From NCBI GenBank assembly GCA_020846855.1, contig JADLDD010000006.1, forward strand, positions 1-55,797: a stretch of DNA of 55,797 bases, written 5' to 3'. Positions 1 through 7,911 of the stretch are shown here, piece after piece. The notes beneath the pieces were generated by a model. That model worked only from the letters and a program-made list of their open reading frames with translations, did not search any database and had not been told where the DNA came from. The position numbers were made by a program, and so were the translations under genes. The first letter of the stretch is position 1; the number at the start of each line of letters is the position of its first letter. This DNA comes from Acidimicrobiia bacterium (GTDB taxonomy: Bacteria > Actinomycetota > Acidimicrobiia > IMCC26256 > JADLDD01).

Positions 1-4
1 GCGG

Positions 5-1288
5 TCACGGTCGGGCCTCCAGGATGTGGGTGCTGTACGCCCGGTGGAAGGCGTCGATGGTCGGTGCGATGGTCGCCGACGGGCCGACCCGGGGCGCGAT
101 CCCGTCGAGGGTCTTGAGGCCGTGGCCGGTCACGTAGGCCACCACCCGCTCGTCGCGGCGCACCACCCCGGTGGCGGCCAGCCGGGCCAGCGTGGCGATC
201 GTCACCCCGCCCGCCGTCTCGGCGAAGATCCCCTCGGTGCGGGCGAGCAGCCGGATGCCCTCCACGATCTCGTCGTCGGTGACCGCGGCGAGCGCTCCCC
301 CGCTGCGGCGCACGACGTCGAGGGCGTACCACCCGTCGGCGGGGTTGCCGATGGCGAGCGACTTGGCGATCGTCGACGGCTTGACCGGCCGGATCGTGTC
401 GCCACCCTCGGCGAAGGCGGCGGCGACCGGGGAGCAGCCCTGCGCCTGCGCCCCCGAGATCCGCACCGCCGGCTCACCGTCGAGGAGGCCCACCCGGCCG
501 AGCTCGTCGAACCCCTTGGCGATCTTGGTCAGCAGCGACCCGCTCGCCACCGGGACGACGACGTGGTCGGGAGCCGTCCAGCCGAGCTGCTCGGCCGTCT
601 CGAAGGCCAGCGTCTTGGATCCCTCGGCGTAGTAGGGGCGGAGGTTCACGTTGACGAACGCCCACGGGTGCTCACCGGCCAGCTCGGCGCAGAGCCGGTT
701 CACGTCGTCGTAGTTGCCTTCGACCGCCACCAGGTTCCCGCCGTACACCGCGGTGGTGACCGTCTTGCCGGCCTCGAGGTCCGCGGGGACGAACACGAAG
801 CTGTTCAGCCCGGCGTGGGCGGCGTGGGCCGCGACCGAGTTCGCGAGGTTGCCCGTCGAGGCGCAGGCGACGGTCCTGAACCCGAGCTCCGCCGCCTTGG
901 AGAGCGCCACCGCCACCACCCGGTCCTTGAAGGAGTTGGTGGGGTTGCGGGTGTCGTCCTTGATCCAGAGCTCGCCGAGGCCGAGCTCGGCGGCCAGGCG
1001 GTCGGCCCGGACCAGTGGGGTGAACCCGGCGCCGAGGTCGAGGGCTGGCACGCGGGTCGTGGGGAGGAGTCCGGCGTAGCGCCAGATGCTCGCCGGCCCG
1101 GCCGCGATCCGCTCCCGGCTGACCGTGGCGGCCACCGCCTCGTAGTCGTAGACGGCCTCGAGAGGCCCGAAGCACCACTCGCAGGTGTAGGTGGGACCGG
1201 CCTCGTAGGTTCGGCTGCACTCACGGCAACGCAGCGACGACACCGGCGACGACACGGGCGACGGAACGGACGTCAGGACGGACGGCAT
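5..1288 (-). CDS. thrC: Threonine synthase
   Basis: PLP enzyme that converts O-phosphohomoserine to threonine and phosphate in the cytoplasm; 427 aa. The N-terminus carries a small Cys4 element (C21, C24, C36, C39) typical of the actinobacterial form. The PLP lysine is K121 in the motif NSFKDR, and the substrate/PLP loop STGNLAN follows. The ATG at 1288 is preceded by GAGGAG with good spacing, so an in-frame upstream extension to 1801 is rejected because it runs through the riboswitch and gpgS. The stop overlaps a possible GTG (positions 8-6), so another gene may follow off the left edge. Expression is probably controlled by the SAM-binding leader at 1349-1440. A fold-type II PLP enzyme using a different acceptor cannot be excluded by sequence alone, but threonine synthase is by far the best reading. 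Confidence 0.93.
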   Translation of the reverse strand: MPSVLTSVPSPVSSPVSSLRCRECSRTYEAGPTYTCEWCFGPLEAVYDYEAVAATVSRERIAAGPASIWRYAGLLPTTRVPALDLGAGFTPLVRADRLAAELGLGELWIKDDTRNPTNSFKDRVVAVALSKAAELGFRTVACASTGNLANSVAAHAAHAGLNSFVFVPADLEAGKTVTTAVYGGNLVAVEGNYDDVNRLCAELAGEHPWAFVNVNLRPYYAEGSKTLAFETAEQLGWTAPDHVVVPVASGSLLTKIAKGFDELGRVGLLDGEPAVRISGAQAQGCSPVAAAFAEGGDTIRPVKPSTIAKSLAIGNPADGWYALDVVRRSGGALAAVTDDEIVEGIRLLARTEGIFAETAGGVTIATLARLAATGVVRRDERVVAYVTGHGLKTLDGIAPRVGPSATIAPTIDAFHRAYSTHILEARP

Positions 1289-1348
1289 GGCGATCTCCTC
1301 GCTTCTCGACGCGCTCACGAGCCCGTCGAGCGGGAGACCGCTCGTCGA

Positions 1349-1440
1349 GTGCTCATCGTTCGGGCATTGGCACCTGGCGCATCGGGCGCTGGTTGCCGCG
1401 GCGTCGTAGGGCCCGTCCCTCGGCCGCTCTGGATGAGCGC
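1349..1440 (-). promoter_or_regulatory. SAM-I-type riboswitch aptamer (P4-lacking, SAM-I/IV-like)
   Basis: On the minus strand the leader contains the ordered conserved blocks of the S-box core: AGAG after the first P1 strand, GAGGGACGGGCCC (P2 with the kink-turn/pseudoknot partner), CGGCAACC, GGTGCCAAT, and GAACGATGAG closing P1. P1 pairs GCGCTCATC with GATGAGCAC (8 of 9 pairs). A short P3 (GCGC/GCGC) is present. The P4 hairpin normally found between GGTGCCAAT and the GAxxGATGAG strand is absent. A separate hairpin (CGAGCGG/CCGCTCG) follows P1, as in SAM-IV and SAM-I/IV variants. No U-tract follows. The first P1 strand could alternatively pair with GTGAGCGC close to the thrC ribosome binding site, so translational control is likely. 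Confidence 0.88.
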
Positions 1441-1452
1441 GTTGCTGACTTG

Positions 1453-1482
1453 ATGGTGCCACGGCGACCCCGTCGAGGTCAA
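1453..1482 (-). promoter_or_regulatory. Candidate sigma70-type promoter of thrC
   Basis: The minus strand shows TTGACC (1482-1477), an 18-nt spacer, then CACCAT (1458-1453). Transcription would start about 6 nt before the first P1 strand of the riboswitch. The -10 is imperfect, but its position fits the RNA structure. It overlaps the upstream region of the divergent gpgS gene. Confidence 0.5.
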
Positions 1483-1495
1483 TGCGGGCGCCCCG

Positions 1496-1501
1496 TACAC
1501 T
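1496..1501 (+). promoter_or_regulatory. -10 element for leaderless gpgS
   Basis: TACACT sits exactly 7 nt before the GTG at 1509. No ribosome binding site is visible, which suits a leaderless transcript and favours GTG 1509 over ATG 1482 as the start. Confidence 0.5.
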
Positions 1502-1508
1502 TCGAGAC

Positions 1509-2435
1509 GTGGCCCTCGACCTCCTCGACCCCGCATCGACCGCGGCCCGCAAGGCGGCGTGCGGCGCGTCGGTGTCGGTGTGCCTGCCGGCCCGCGACGA
1601 GGCGGCGACCGTCGGGCGGATCGTGTCCACGCTGCGCCGGGAGCTCGTGGAGGCGCACCCGGTGGTCGACGAGATCATCGTCCTCGACGACGGCTCCACC
1701 GATGCCACCGCCGCCGTCGCCGCCGCGGCGGGCGCCATGGTGGTCGCCGAGGCGTCGGTCCTCCCGGCCGCCGGCCCCGGGTCGGGCAAGGGCAACGCCA
1801 TGTGGAAGTCGCTCCACGCCAGCCGCGGCGACCTCGTGTGCTGGCTCGATGCCGACCTGACGGCCTTCGGCGCCCACTACGTGACCCGGCTCCTCGACCC
1901 GCTGCTCACCGACCCCGAGGTGGTGTTCGTTAAGGGGTACTACGAGCGGCCGGCCGCCGACACGGGGCCGGGAGCCGGCCGGCCGGGCGGGGGTGGCCGG
2001 GTCACGGAGCTGGTCGCGCGGCCGCTGATCTCCCACCTCTTCCCGCACCTGAGCGGGTTCGTGCAGCCGCTCGGAGGCGAGTACGCGGGCCGCCGCGACG
2101 CGCTCGAGGCGGTCCCGTTCGTGGAGGGCTGGGGAGTCGAGCTCGGGCTGCTCGTCGACCTGGCCCGGCGCCACGGCCTCGACGCGCTGGCCCAGGTCGA
2201 CCTCGGGATCAGGCGTCACCGCCACCGTCCGCTCGCGGAGCTGGGCCCGCAGGCGATGGCGGTGCTCGTGACCGCGCTGCGCCGGGCCGGACTCGATCCC
2301 CTGCCCGCCGACGGCTCTCCCGCGGCGGAGCTGGTTCGCTTCGGTGAAGGCCACACCCTAGAGCGCGTGGCCGTGGAGGTCCGGGAGCGCCCCCCGCTGC
2401 GCGAGCTCCGGACCGCCCCGACGGCGGGCCGCTAG
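1509..2435 (+). CDS. gpgS: Glucosyl-3-phosphoglycerate synthase (GT81)
   Basis: Transfers glucose from NDP-glucose to 3-phosphoglycerate, the first step to glucosylglycerate and, in mycobacteria, methylglucose lipopolysaccharides. From GTG 1509 it is 308 aa. It has a GT-A fold with the nucleotide-sugar motif LDDGSTD (about 59-65), the metal-binding DAD (114-116), and the family block GGGRVTELVARPL followed by QPLGGEYA. An upstream ATG at 1482 would add nine residues, but the -10 element lies inside that extension. The gene is divergent from thrC and convergent with glycerate kinase. No GpgP phosphatase was recognised in the window. Confidence 0.9.
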   Translation: MALDLLDPASTAARKAACGASVSVCLPARDEAATVGRIVSTLRRELVEAHPVVDEIIVLDDGSTDATAAVAAAAGAMVVAEASVLPAAGPGSGKGNAMWKSLHASRGDLVCWLDADLTAFGAHYVTRLLDPLLTDPEVVFVKGYYERPAADTGPGAGRPGGGGRVTELVARPLISHLFPHLSGFVQPLGGEYAGRRDALEAVPFVEGWGVELGLLVDLARRHGLDALAQVDLGIRRHRHRPLAELGPQAMAVLVTALRRAGLDPLPADGSPAAELVRFGEGHTLERVAVEVRERPPLRELRTAPTAGR

Positions 2436-2472
2436 GCGCGGGTCGCCGAAACGGCCCGAGGCGGGCCGTCCG

Positions 2473-3528
2473 TCACCCGCCGTGGGACCCCAGGGCGGCA
2501 CGGGCGACCTCCACGGCAGCCTCCTCCACCAGCACCGCGGCGCGCCGGAAGGCATCGTCGTGGTCCCAGGCCCGGTCGGTGAGGGTGAGGACGGCCACGT
2601 CGCCGGTGGCCGCGGCCGCCTCGAGGCCGTCGGCGGTCGCGGCGCCGGCGACGATCGCCCGGTGCGGGACCCCCTCGAGCTCGGCCCGGGCCAGCACCTC
2701 ACCTACCACCTTGCCGTCGAAGCTCGTGGCGTCGAGGCGGCCCTCACCCGTCACCACCAGGTCGACGCCGTCGAGGGCGTCGTCGAAGCCGGTGAGGCCG
2801 GCGACCACGTCGAAGCCGGAGTCGAGCTCGGCACCCAGCGCCGCGAGCCCACCGGCCAGCCCTCCCGCCGCGCCCGACCCGCTCAGCCCCGACACGTCGA
2901 CCCCGAACCGGCGCCGGTACTCGCCCACCAGGCCCTCCAGGCGGCGGGTGAGGAGCCGGACCTGGGCGGGGCTCGCCCCCTTCTGCGGCCCGAACACCTC
3001 CGCGGCGTCGACGAAGGGCGTGCGCACGTCGCAGGCGACGGTGATCTCCCGCCCGGCGAGCGGAACCCCGCTCAGCACCTCGACCGCGCCGAAGCCCCCG
3101 TCGGTGGTGGCGCTGCCGCCCATGCCGACCACCACCGAGCGGGCGCCCGACCGCAGGGCCGCGGCGATCAGCTCGCCGGTGCCCCGGGTGGTGGCGCCGA
3201 GCGGGTCGCGGCGCCCGCCCATCAGGGCCTGACCGCTCGCCCGGGCCATCTCGACCACCGCGGTGGAGCCCGGGAGCATCAGCCACCGGGCCTCGACGGG
3301 ATCCCCGCCGGGCCCGGTCACGGTCTCGGTCCGCCACGACCCGCCCGCCGTGGCGTGGATCACCTCCAGGGTGCCGTCACCGCCGTCGGCGAGCGGCTGG
3401 ACGCGCACCTCGCCGCACCCGGCCGTGCGGCAGCCGGCGGCCATGGCGGCCGCCGCCTCGGGGGCGGTCAGTGTGCCCCGGAACTTGTCGGGGCATACCA
3501 GGGCGACGGACACGGGCAGGTTCGCCAC
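2473..3528 (-). CDS. Glycerate kinase (GarK/GlxK family)
   Basis: Phosphorylates D-glycerate with ATP; members give 2- or 3-phosphoglycerate. From GTG 3528 it is 351 aa, normal for the family; an alternative GTG at 3513 would remove five residues. Family features are the N-terminal CPDKFRGTL, LADGGDGT, the glycine-rich VGMGGSATTDGG, GPQKGAS, and the late VTGEGRLD near the active site. It is convergent with gpgS (37 bp apart) and divergent from treT. Because GpgS consumes 3-phosphoglycerate, the kinase could return glycerate released from glucosylglycerate to that pool; this link is inference from location. Confidence 0.9.
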   Translation of the reverse strand: MANLPVSVALVCPDKFRGTLTAPEAAAAMAAGCRTAGCGEVRVQPLADGGDGTLEVIHATAGGSWRTETVTGPGGDPVEARWLMLPGSTAVVEMARASGQALMGGRRDPLGATTRGTGELIAAALRSGARSVVVGMGGSATTDGGFGAVEVLSGVPLAGREITVACDVRTPFVDAAEVFGPQKGASPAQVRLLTRRLEGLVGEYRRRFGVDVSGLSGSGAAGGLAGGLAALGAELDSGFDVVAGLTGFDDALDGVDLVVTGEGRLDATSFDGKVVGEVLARAELEGVPHRAIVAGAATADGLEAAAATGDVAVLTLTDRAWDHDDAFRRAAVLVEEAAVEVARAALGSHGG

Positions 3529-3533
3529 GTCGA

Positions 3534-3539
3534 TAGATT
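3534..3539 (+). promoter_or_regulatory. -10 element of treT
   Basis: TAGATT lies 34 nt before the treT ATG, with a purine-rich ribosome binding site GAGGAAGG between them (about 3558-3565). The divergent glycerate kinase starts only 5 bp away, so the promoters are back to back. Confidence 0.45.
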
Positions 3540-3573
3540 GACCCAACCCCCGGTGCCGAGGAAGGCCGCCCGC

Positions 3574-4833
3574 ATGCTCGAACGAGTACCGCTGCTGGAG
3601 AAGGAGCTCGACCAGTACGCCGCCATCGTCGGCGACGACGCGGTCGACCGCATCCGGGCCCTGGCCGAGCCTCTGCGGGGCGCCCGGGTCCTGCACCTCA
3701 ACGCCACACCGTACGGAGGTGGCGTGGCCGAGTTGCTCGCCACGCACGTTCCCCTGCTCCGCAGCGTCGGCCTCGACGCCGAGTGGCAGGTGATGCACGG
3801 CAGCGACGAGTTCTTCGCGGTGACCAAGCAGGTGCACAACGCGCTCCAGGGCGCCCACATCGAGTGGACGCCCGACATGCAGCGCACCTACCTCGAGAAG
3901 ATCCTCGACAACGCGCTCCTGCTCGAGGGCGAGTACGACTTCGTGGTCGCCCACGACCCGCAGCCGGCCGCCCTGCTGAGCTTCCTCGGCGACTCGCCCG
4001 TCAACCGACCCTCGACGCGCTGGGTGTGGCGGTGCCACATCGACCTCACCGACGCCGACCCCACCGTCTGGGAGTTCTTCCGGCCCCACGTCGAGCGCTA
4101 CGACGCCTCCGTGTGGACCATGCCGGCCTTCGTCCCCGATTCGCTTCAGATGGACACGGTGGTCTTCGCCCCGCCGTGCATCGACCCCCTCAGCGTCAAG
4201 AACCTGGAGCTGCCCGAGCCCTTCGTGGCCGAGATCTGCCGGCAGTACGGAATCGATCCCAACCGGCCGCTCATCTGCCAGGTCAGCCGGTTCGACCCGT
4301 GGAAGGACCCGGTCGGCGTGATCGAGGCCTACCGGGCGGTGCGCCAGCAGATCCCGGGGGCCCAGCTCCTCCTCGCGGGGTCGATGGCCACCGACGACCC
4401 GGAGGGGTTCCACGTGTGGGAGCAGGTGGAGGCCGCCCGCGACGGCGACCCCGACGTCCACCTCCTCTCCAACATCCAGCAGGTCGGCAACGTCCAGATC
4501 AACGCGTTCCAGCGCGCCGCCGACGTGGTGATCCAGAAGTCGTTGCGGGAGGGCTTCGGCCTCACGGTGAGCGAGGCTCTGTGGAAGGGCCGGCCCGTCA
4601 TCGGCGGCCGGGCCGGCGGGATCGTGCTCCAGGTCCGCGACGGCCTCGACGGCTACCTCGTCGCCTCGGTCGAGGAGACGGCCAAGCGCACGGTCGAGCT
4701 CCTCGGCGACCTCGACCTCGCCGAGTCGATGGGCGAGAGCGGCCGCGAGCACGTGAGGGCCAACTTCCTTTCCACCCGCGAGCTCGAGGACTGGCTGCGC
4801 GTCTTCGGCGAGCTGGCGGAACAGCCCGCGTGA
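3574..4833 (+). CDS. treT: Trehalose synthase, glycosyltransferring (TreT, GT4)
   Basis: Joins NDP-glucose and glucose to give trehalose directly; 419 aa. It has the GT4 N-terminal glycine-rich loop NATPYGGGVAEL (43-54) typical of TreT, the segment WRCHIDLTD (152-160), and the C-terminal nucleotide-sugar signature EGFGLTVSE with E326 and E334. The ATG at 3574 has a ribosome binding site. The stop overlaps the GTG of the next gene (otsA-like) by 3 bases, so the two are translationally coupled. Trehalose phosphorylase is the nearest alternative, but the N-terminal pattern fits TreT better. Confidence 0.85.
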   Translation: MLERVPLLEKELDQYAAIVGDDAVDRIRALAEPLRGARVLHLNATPYGGGVAELLATHVPLLRSVGLDAEWQVMHGSDEFFAVTKQVHNALQGAHIEWTPDMQRTYLEKILDNALLLEGEYDFVVAHDPQPAALLSFLGDSPVNRPSTRWVWRCHIDLTDADPTVWEFFRPHVERYDASVWTMPAFVPDSLQMDTVVFAPPCIDPLSVKNLELPEPFVAEICRQYGIDPNRPLICQVSRFDPWKDPVGVIEAYRAVRQQIPGAQLLLAGSMATDDPEGFHVWEQVEAARDGDPDVHLLSNIQQVGNVQINAFQRAADVVIQKSLREGFGLTVSEALWKGRPVIGGRAGGIVLQVRDGLDGYLVASVEETAKRTVELLGDLDLAESMGESGREHVRANFLSTRELEDWLRVFGELAEQPA

Positions 4834-6218
4834 TCGTCGTCTCCCACCGGGGGCCGTACAGCTTCACCCGCAACCCCGACGGCGGCTTCGACGCCCGGCG
4901 CGGCGCCGGCGGGGTGGTCAGCGCCCTGAGCCCGCTGCTGGCCCGACTCGGCGACGACGAGCGCGCGTTGTGGGTGGCGGCGGCCATCGGCGACGGCGAC
5001 CGGGCCGCGGTGCGGGCCGGCGCCGCGAGCGCCCCCGGGATCGACCTGGCGCTGCTCGACCTCGACGAGGTCCAGCACCGCCTGCACTACGACGTCGTCT
5101 CGAACTCGGTGCTCTGGTTCCTCCACCACGGGCTCTTCGATCTGCCCCGCCGGCCCCGCTTCGACGCTCGGGCCCGCGAGGCGTGGGACGCGTACGTCGC
5201 GGTGAACGCCGGCTTCGCCGAGTGCATCGCCGAGCGGGCGAGGCCCGGCGAGGTGGTGCTGGTCCAGGACTACCAGCTCGCCCTGGTGCCCGGGATGCTC
5301 CGTGAGCGACGCCCCGACGTACCCGTCGTCCACTTCACCCACACGCCCTTCTGCGGGCCGAGCTCGATCCGGGTCCTCCCCGACCACATGGCGCAGGCCC
5401 TGTGCCGTTCGATGGCGTCGGGGCCGGCCGGGTTCCACACCCGGCGATGGGCCGCGGCGTTCGCGGCGTCGGCCCGCGAGGTGCTCGGCCCCGGTGCCGG
5501 CGACACCACGTTCGCGGCGTCGTTCGGCCCCGACCTCGACGACCTGCGGGCCACCGCCGCCTCCGCGGAGACGGCCGCCGCCACCGCGGATCTCGACGAC
5601 CTGCTCGGCGATCGCCTCATGATCTTCCGCACCGACCGGATCGAACCGTCGAAGAACATCGTCCGCGGGTTCGCGGCCTACGACCTGCTGCTCGAGGAGC
5701 ACCCCGAGTGGCGCGGGCGGGTCGTGTTCGTGGCGTCGATCTACCCGTCACGCCAGGGCCTGGCCGAGTACCTCGCGTACGCCAACGAGGTGGACCGCGC
5801 CGCAGCCCGGGTCAACGAGCGCTGGTCCACCGGCGACTGGCAACCCGTCGTGGTCGACGCCGAGGACGCCTTCGCCCGCAGCGTCGCCGGCCTGCTCCGC
5901 TACGACGCCCTCCTCGTGAACCCGATCAAGGACGGCCTCAACCTCGTGGCCAAGGAGGGCCCGGCCCTCAACCGCCGGGGCGGCGTCCTGTGCCTGTCGC
6001 GGGAGGCCGGCGCGTACGACGAGATGGGCGACGGCGCCCTGGCCGTCCACCCCTACGACCTCGTGCAGACCGCCGGCGCGCTCCACGAGGCGCTCTCGAT
6101 GCCGGCCGGCGAGCGCGACCGCCGGGCCGCGCTCCTCGCCGAACGGGCGGTGGCCCGCACCCCGGCCATGTGGCTCGACGACCAGCTCGCCCGGGCCGGC
6201 GGCCCGGCCGGCGCCTGA
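4830..6218 (+). CDS. otsA: Divergent trehalose-6-phosphate synthase-like glycosyltransferase (GT20)
   Basis: Predicted to transfer glucose from a nucleotide sugar to glucose-6-phosphate; 462 aa. GT20 hallmarks are the N-terminal VVSHRGP, RRGAGGVVSAL, VQDYQL (145-150), FTHTPF, GFHT, and DGLNLVAKE near the C-terminus. The usual donor-site segment VDRLDYTKG is replaced by TDRIEPSKN (about 268-276), marking a divergent subgroup that also resembles glucosylglycerol-phosphate synthases, so the acceptor is not certain. The start GTG overlaps the treT stop. It ends one base before the convergent otsB, which supports trehalose-6-phosphate as product. Confidence 0.78.
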   Translation: MIVVSHRGPYSFTRNPDGGFDARRGAGGVVSALSPLLARLGDDERALWVAAAIGDGDRAAVRAGAASAPGIDLALLDLDEVQHRLHYDVVSNSVLWFLHHGLFDLPRRPRFDARAREAWDAYVAVNAGFAECIAERARPGEVVLVQDYQLALVPGMLRERRPDVPVVHFTHTPFCGPSSIRVLPDHMAQALCRSMASGPAGFHTRRWAAAFAASAREVLGPGAGDTTFAASFGPDLDDLRATAASAETAAATADLDDLLGDRLMIFRTDRIEPSKNIVRGFAAYDLLLEEHPEWRGRVVFVASIYPSRQGLAEYLAYANEVDRAAARVNERWSTGDWQPVVVDAEDAFARSVAGLLRYDALLVNPIKDGLNLVAKEGPALNRRGGVLCLSREAGAYDEMGDGALAVHPYDLVQTAGALHEALSMPAGERDRRAALLAERAVARTPAMWLDDQLARAGGPAGA

Positions 6219-6219
6219 C

Positions 6220-7032
6220 TCAGGACTCCGGACCGGGCGCCTCCAGGGCGTCGGCGAGCGACGACAGCAAGGCCGCGAGCCCGCCCGGCCCGTCGACCTC
6301 CAGGTCGGCCCGGGCGGCGAGCCCGGGCGGCTCCTCGGGCGAGCGGACCGCCACCCTGACCCCGTGCCGGAGGCGGCCGCCGGCCACCGCCCGGCCGAGG
6401 GCGTCGAAGGCGGCCAGGTCGCCGTGATCGTCGCCGGCGAACAGGACGGCATCGATCTCTCCCGTCCGAGCCGCCAGGAGAGCCCCCAGGGTCGTCCCCT
6501 TGTCGACGGCCACGGGCGGCACCAGCTCGGTGACCATCCGCCCGTCGCGCACCTCGAGGCCGTGGCGCCGGGACTCCTCGGCCGCGAAGCGTATGGCCGC
6601 CTCGGCCCGCTCCGGGCGGGTCCGCCAGTGGAGGGCCACCGCCACCGAGCCCTTGCGCTCCACGCCGACGCCCTCCAGGCCGGGGTCGCCCTCGGCCCGC
6701 CGGGCGGCCGCGGCGACGGCGTCGAGCCACGGGAGAGCGCGCTCGTCGATCGCGACCCCGCCGGCGTGCCTCTGCTCGAGCCCGTACACGCCGGCGTAGG
6801 CGAGCCGGTCGTCGCCGAACTGCTCGTAGAGGAAGTCGACGGGCCGGCCGCTCACCACCGCGACCAGGCCGAGGCACCCCGCGAGCCGGGAGACGGCGGC
6901 GATCGAGGCGGGCAGGGCCCGGGCCGCGGAGGGTTCGTCGACGATGGGTGCAAGGGAGCCGTCGAAGTCGACCAGCACGGCGGACCGGTCGGGCCGGGCG
7001 ACCCAGGGAGCGAGGAGGGCGGGGAGACCCAC
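6220..7032 (-). CDS. otsB: Trehalose-6-phosphate phosphatase
   Basis: HAD-superfamily phosphatase that removes phosphate from trehalose-6-phosphate; 270 aa, GTG start. HAD motif I is DFDGSLAP with nucleophile D22 and general acid D24. VSGRP supplies motif II. A lysine follows in AVDKGTTL, and the acidic motif GDDHGD gives the magnesium site. It faces the otsA-like gene with one base between the two stops and lies 9 bp downstream of the LytR_C gene, so it is probably transcribed with the DUF3263-LytR_C pair rather than with treT-otsA. Confidence 0.88.
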   Translation of the reverse strand: MGLPALLAPWVARPDRSAVLVDFDGSLAPIVDEPSAARALPASIAAVSRLAGCLGLVAVVSGRPVDFLYEQFGDDRLAYAGVYGLEQRHAGGVAIDERALPWLDAVAAAARRAEGDPGLEGVGVERKGSVAVALHWRTRPERAEAAIRFAAEESRRHGLEVRDGRMVTELVPPVAVDKGTTLGALLAARTGEIDAVLFAGDDHGDLAAFDALGRAVAGGRLRHGVRVAVRSPEEPPGLAARADLEVDGPGGLAALLSSLADALEAPGPES

Positions 7033-7041
7033 CTCGTGACG

Positions 7042-7584
7042 TCAGGTCCCGAGGACGACGATGACCTCGGCCTGGGACACCGTCCCCGGGGGCGGCGGGT
7101 CCGGGAGGGCCTGGGTCGGGGTGCCGGCCGCGACCTTGGCGGCCACGGCCCCGGCCTCGGCGTCGAAGCCGGGCCGGAAGTAGACGACCGTGCCCTGGCG
7201 GCGGGCGGTGTCGGCAGGGGCCAGCGGCGTGGCGCCGGTGACGTAGCCGTCGGTCTTCAGGGCGGTGGTGAGCCGGCCGGCGGCGCCGGCGACGCCGGAG
7301 CCGTTGAGCACCAGCACCTGCACCTCGCCCGGCGGCCGGACCGCGGGCGCGGGCGTGGTCGAGCCACTGGTGGGCGGCGCCGAGGTGGGGGTGGTGGCAT
7401 CGGGCTTGGACCCGGTGACCTTGGTCCCGCCGTCGCCGACGGGGCCGCCGTTGCCGGTGTCGACGACCTGCAGGAGGACCACGCCGAGCACCACGGCGAT
7501 GGCGATCAGGGCCGCGCCCCGGGCGGCGGAGAAGGCGACCGAGGACGCGAAGCCGTGCCCCCGGTGGCCGGCGGCGGCGTTCAC
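7042..7584 (-). CDS. Membrane-anchored LytR_C domain protein
   Basis: 180 aa. A short cytoplasmic N-terminus, one membrane helix (about 22-41), a Gly/Pro/Thr/Ser-rich linker (about 43-85), then a LytR C-terminal domain containing VQVLVLNGSGVAGAAG. Such domains occur fused to LCP proteins or alone behind a single helix in actinobacteria. Here it is alone, so it is extracytoplasmic with unknown partner. The GTG start overlaps the stop of the DUF3263 gene (GTGA), so the two are translationally coupled. The true LCP gene of the window is far away at 51215. Confidence 0.8.
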   Translation of the reverse strand: MNAAAGHRGHGFASSVAFSAARGAALIAIAVVLGVVLLQVVDTGNGGPVGDGGTKVTGSKPDATTPTSAPPTSGSTTPAPAVRPPGEVQVLVLNGSGVAGAAGRLTTALKTDGYVTGATPLAPADTARRQGTVVYFRPGFDAEAGAVAAKVAAGTPTQALPDPPPPGTVSQAEVIVVLGT

Positions 7585-7838
7585 CGCGACTCGGGGTCGG
7601 CCCGCCGACCCTCGTAGCGGTGACGGCGACGCTGGTCGCGCAGGCGACGCAGGCGCTTGACCGTCAGCGGGTCGTAGGACAGGGCCCCGGGGAGCTCGAG
7701 GAGCTGGCCGACCCGCCGGTAGTAGCGACTGCTCGAGAGGCCGAGCTCCTGGCGGATCGCCGCGGCCTTGGTGCCCGGACGCGTCCACCACTCACGCTCC
7801 AGGTCGAGGATGGCACGGTCGGCATCGGAGAGGGTCAT
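7581..7838 (-). CDS. DUF3263 small helix-turn-helix protein
   Basis: 85 aa from ATG 7838. It begins MTLSDADRAILDLE, and the central segment KAAAIRQELGLSSSRYYRR looks like a winged or sigma4-like helix-turn-helix, followed by a basic tail rich in Arg. The family is known in actinobacteria as DUF3263 and probably binds DNA; its target is unknown. There is no Shine-Dalgarno. TTGATC, 17 nt, CAGGAT and 10 nt precede the ATG, so a nearly leaderless transcript is possible. An upstream ATG at 7892 would remove that promoter and is less likely. Coupled to the LytR_C gene. Confidence 0.75.
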   Translation of the reverse strand: MTLSDADRAILDLEREWWTRPGTKAAAIRQELGLSSSRYYRRVGQLLELPGALSYDPLTVKRLRRLRDQRRRHRYEGRRADPESR

Positions 7839-7911
7839 TCGGGGGACGATCCTGCTCGACTCGGGGGCGGGGATCAAGCATTTCGCGAGCATGACGGTGG
7901 TGGTCGGGCCG

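Noticed and set aside
1289-1801. 171-residue N-terminal extension of threonine synthase
   Set aside because: It would translate through the riboswitch and part of gpgS. ATG 1288 has a strong ribosome binding site and matches the family start.
2482-3573. Long N-terminal extension of TreT over the glycerate kinase gene
   Set aside because: It is an antisense frame of a well-supported gene; TreT homologues start at the ATG at 3574.
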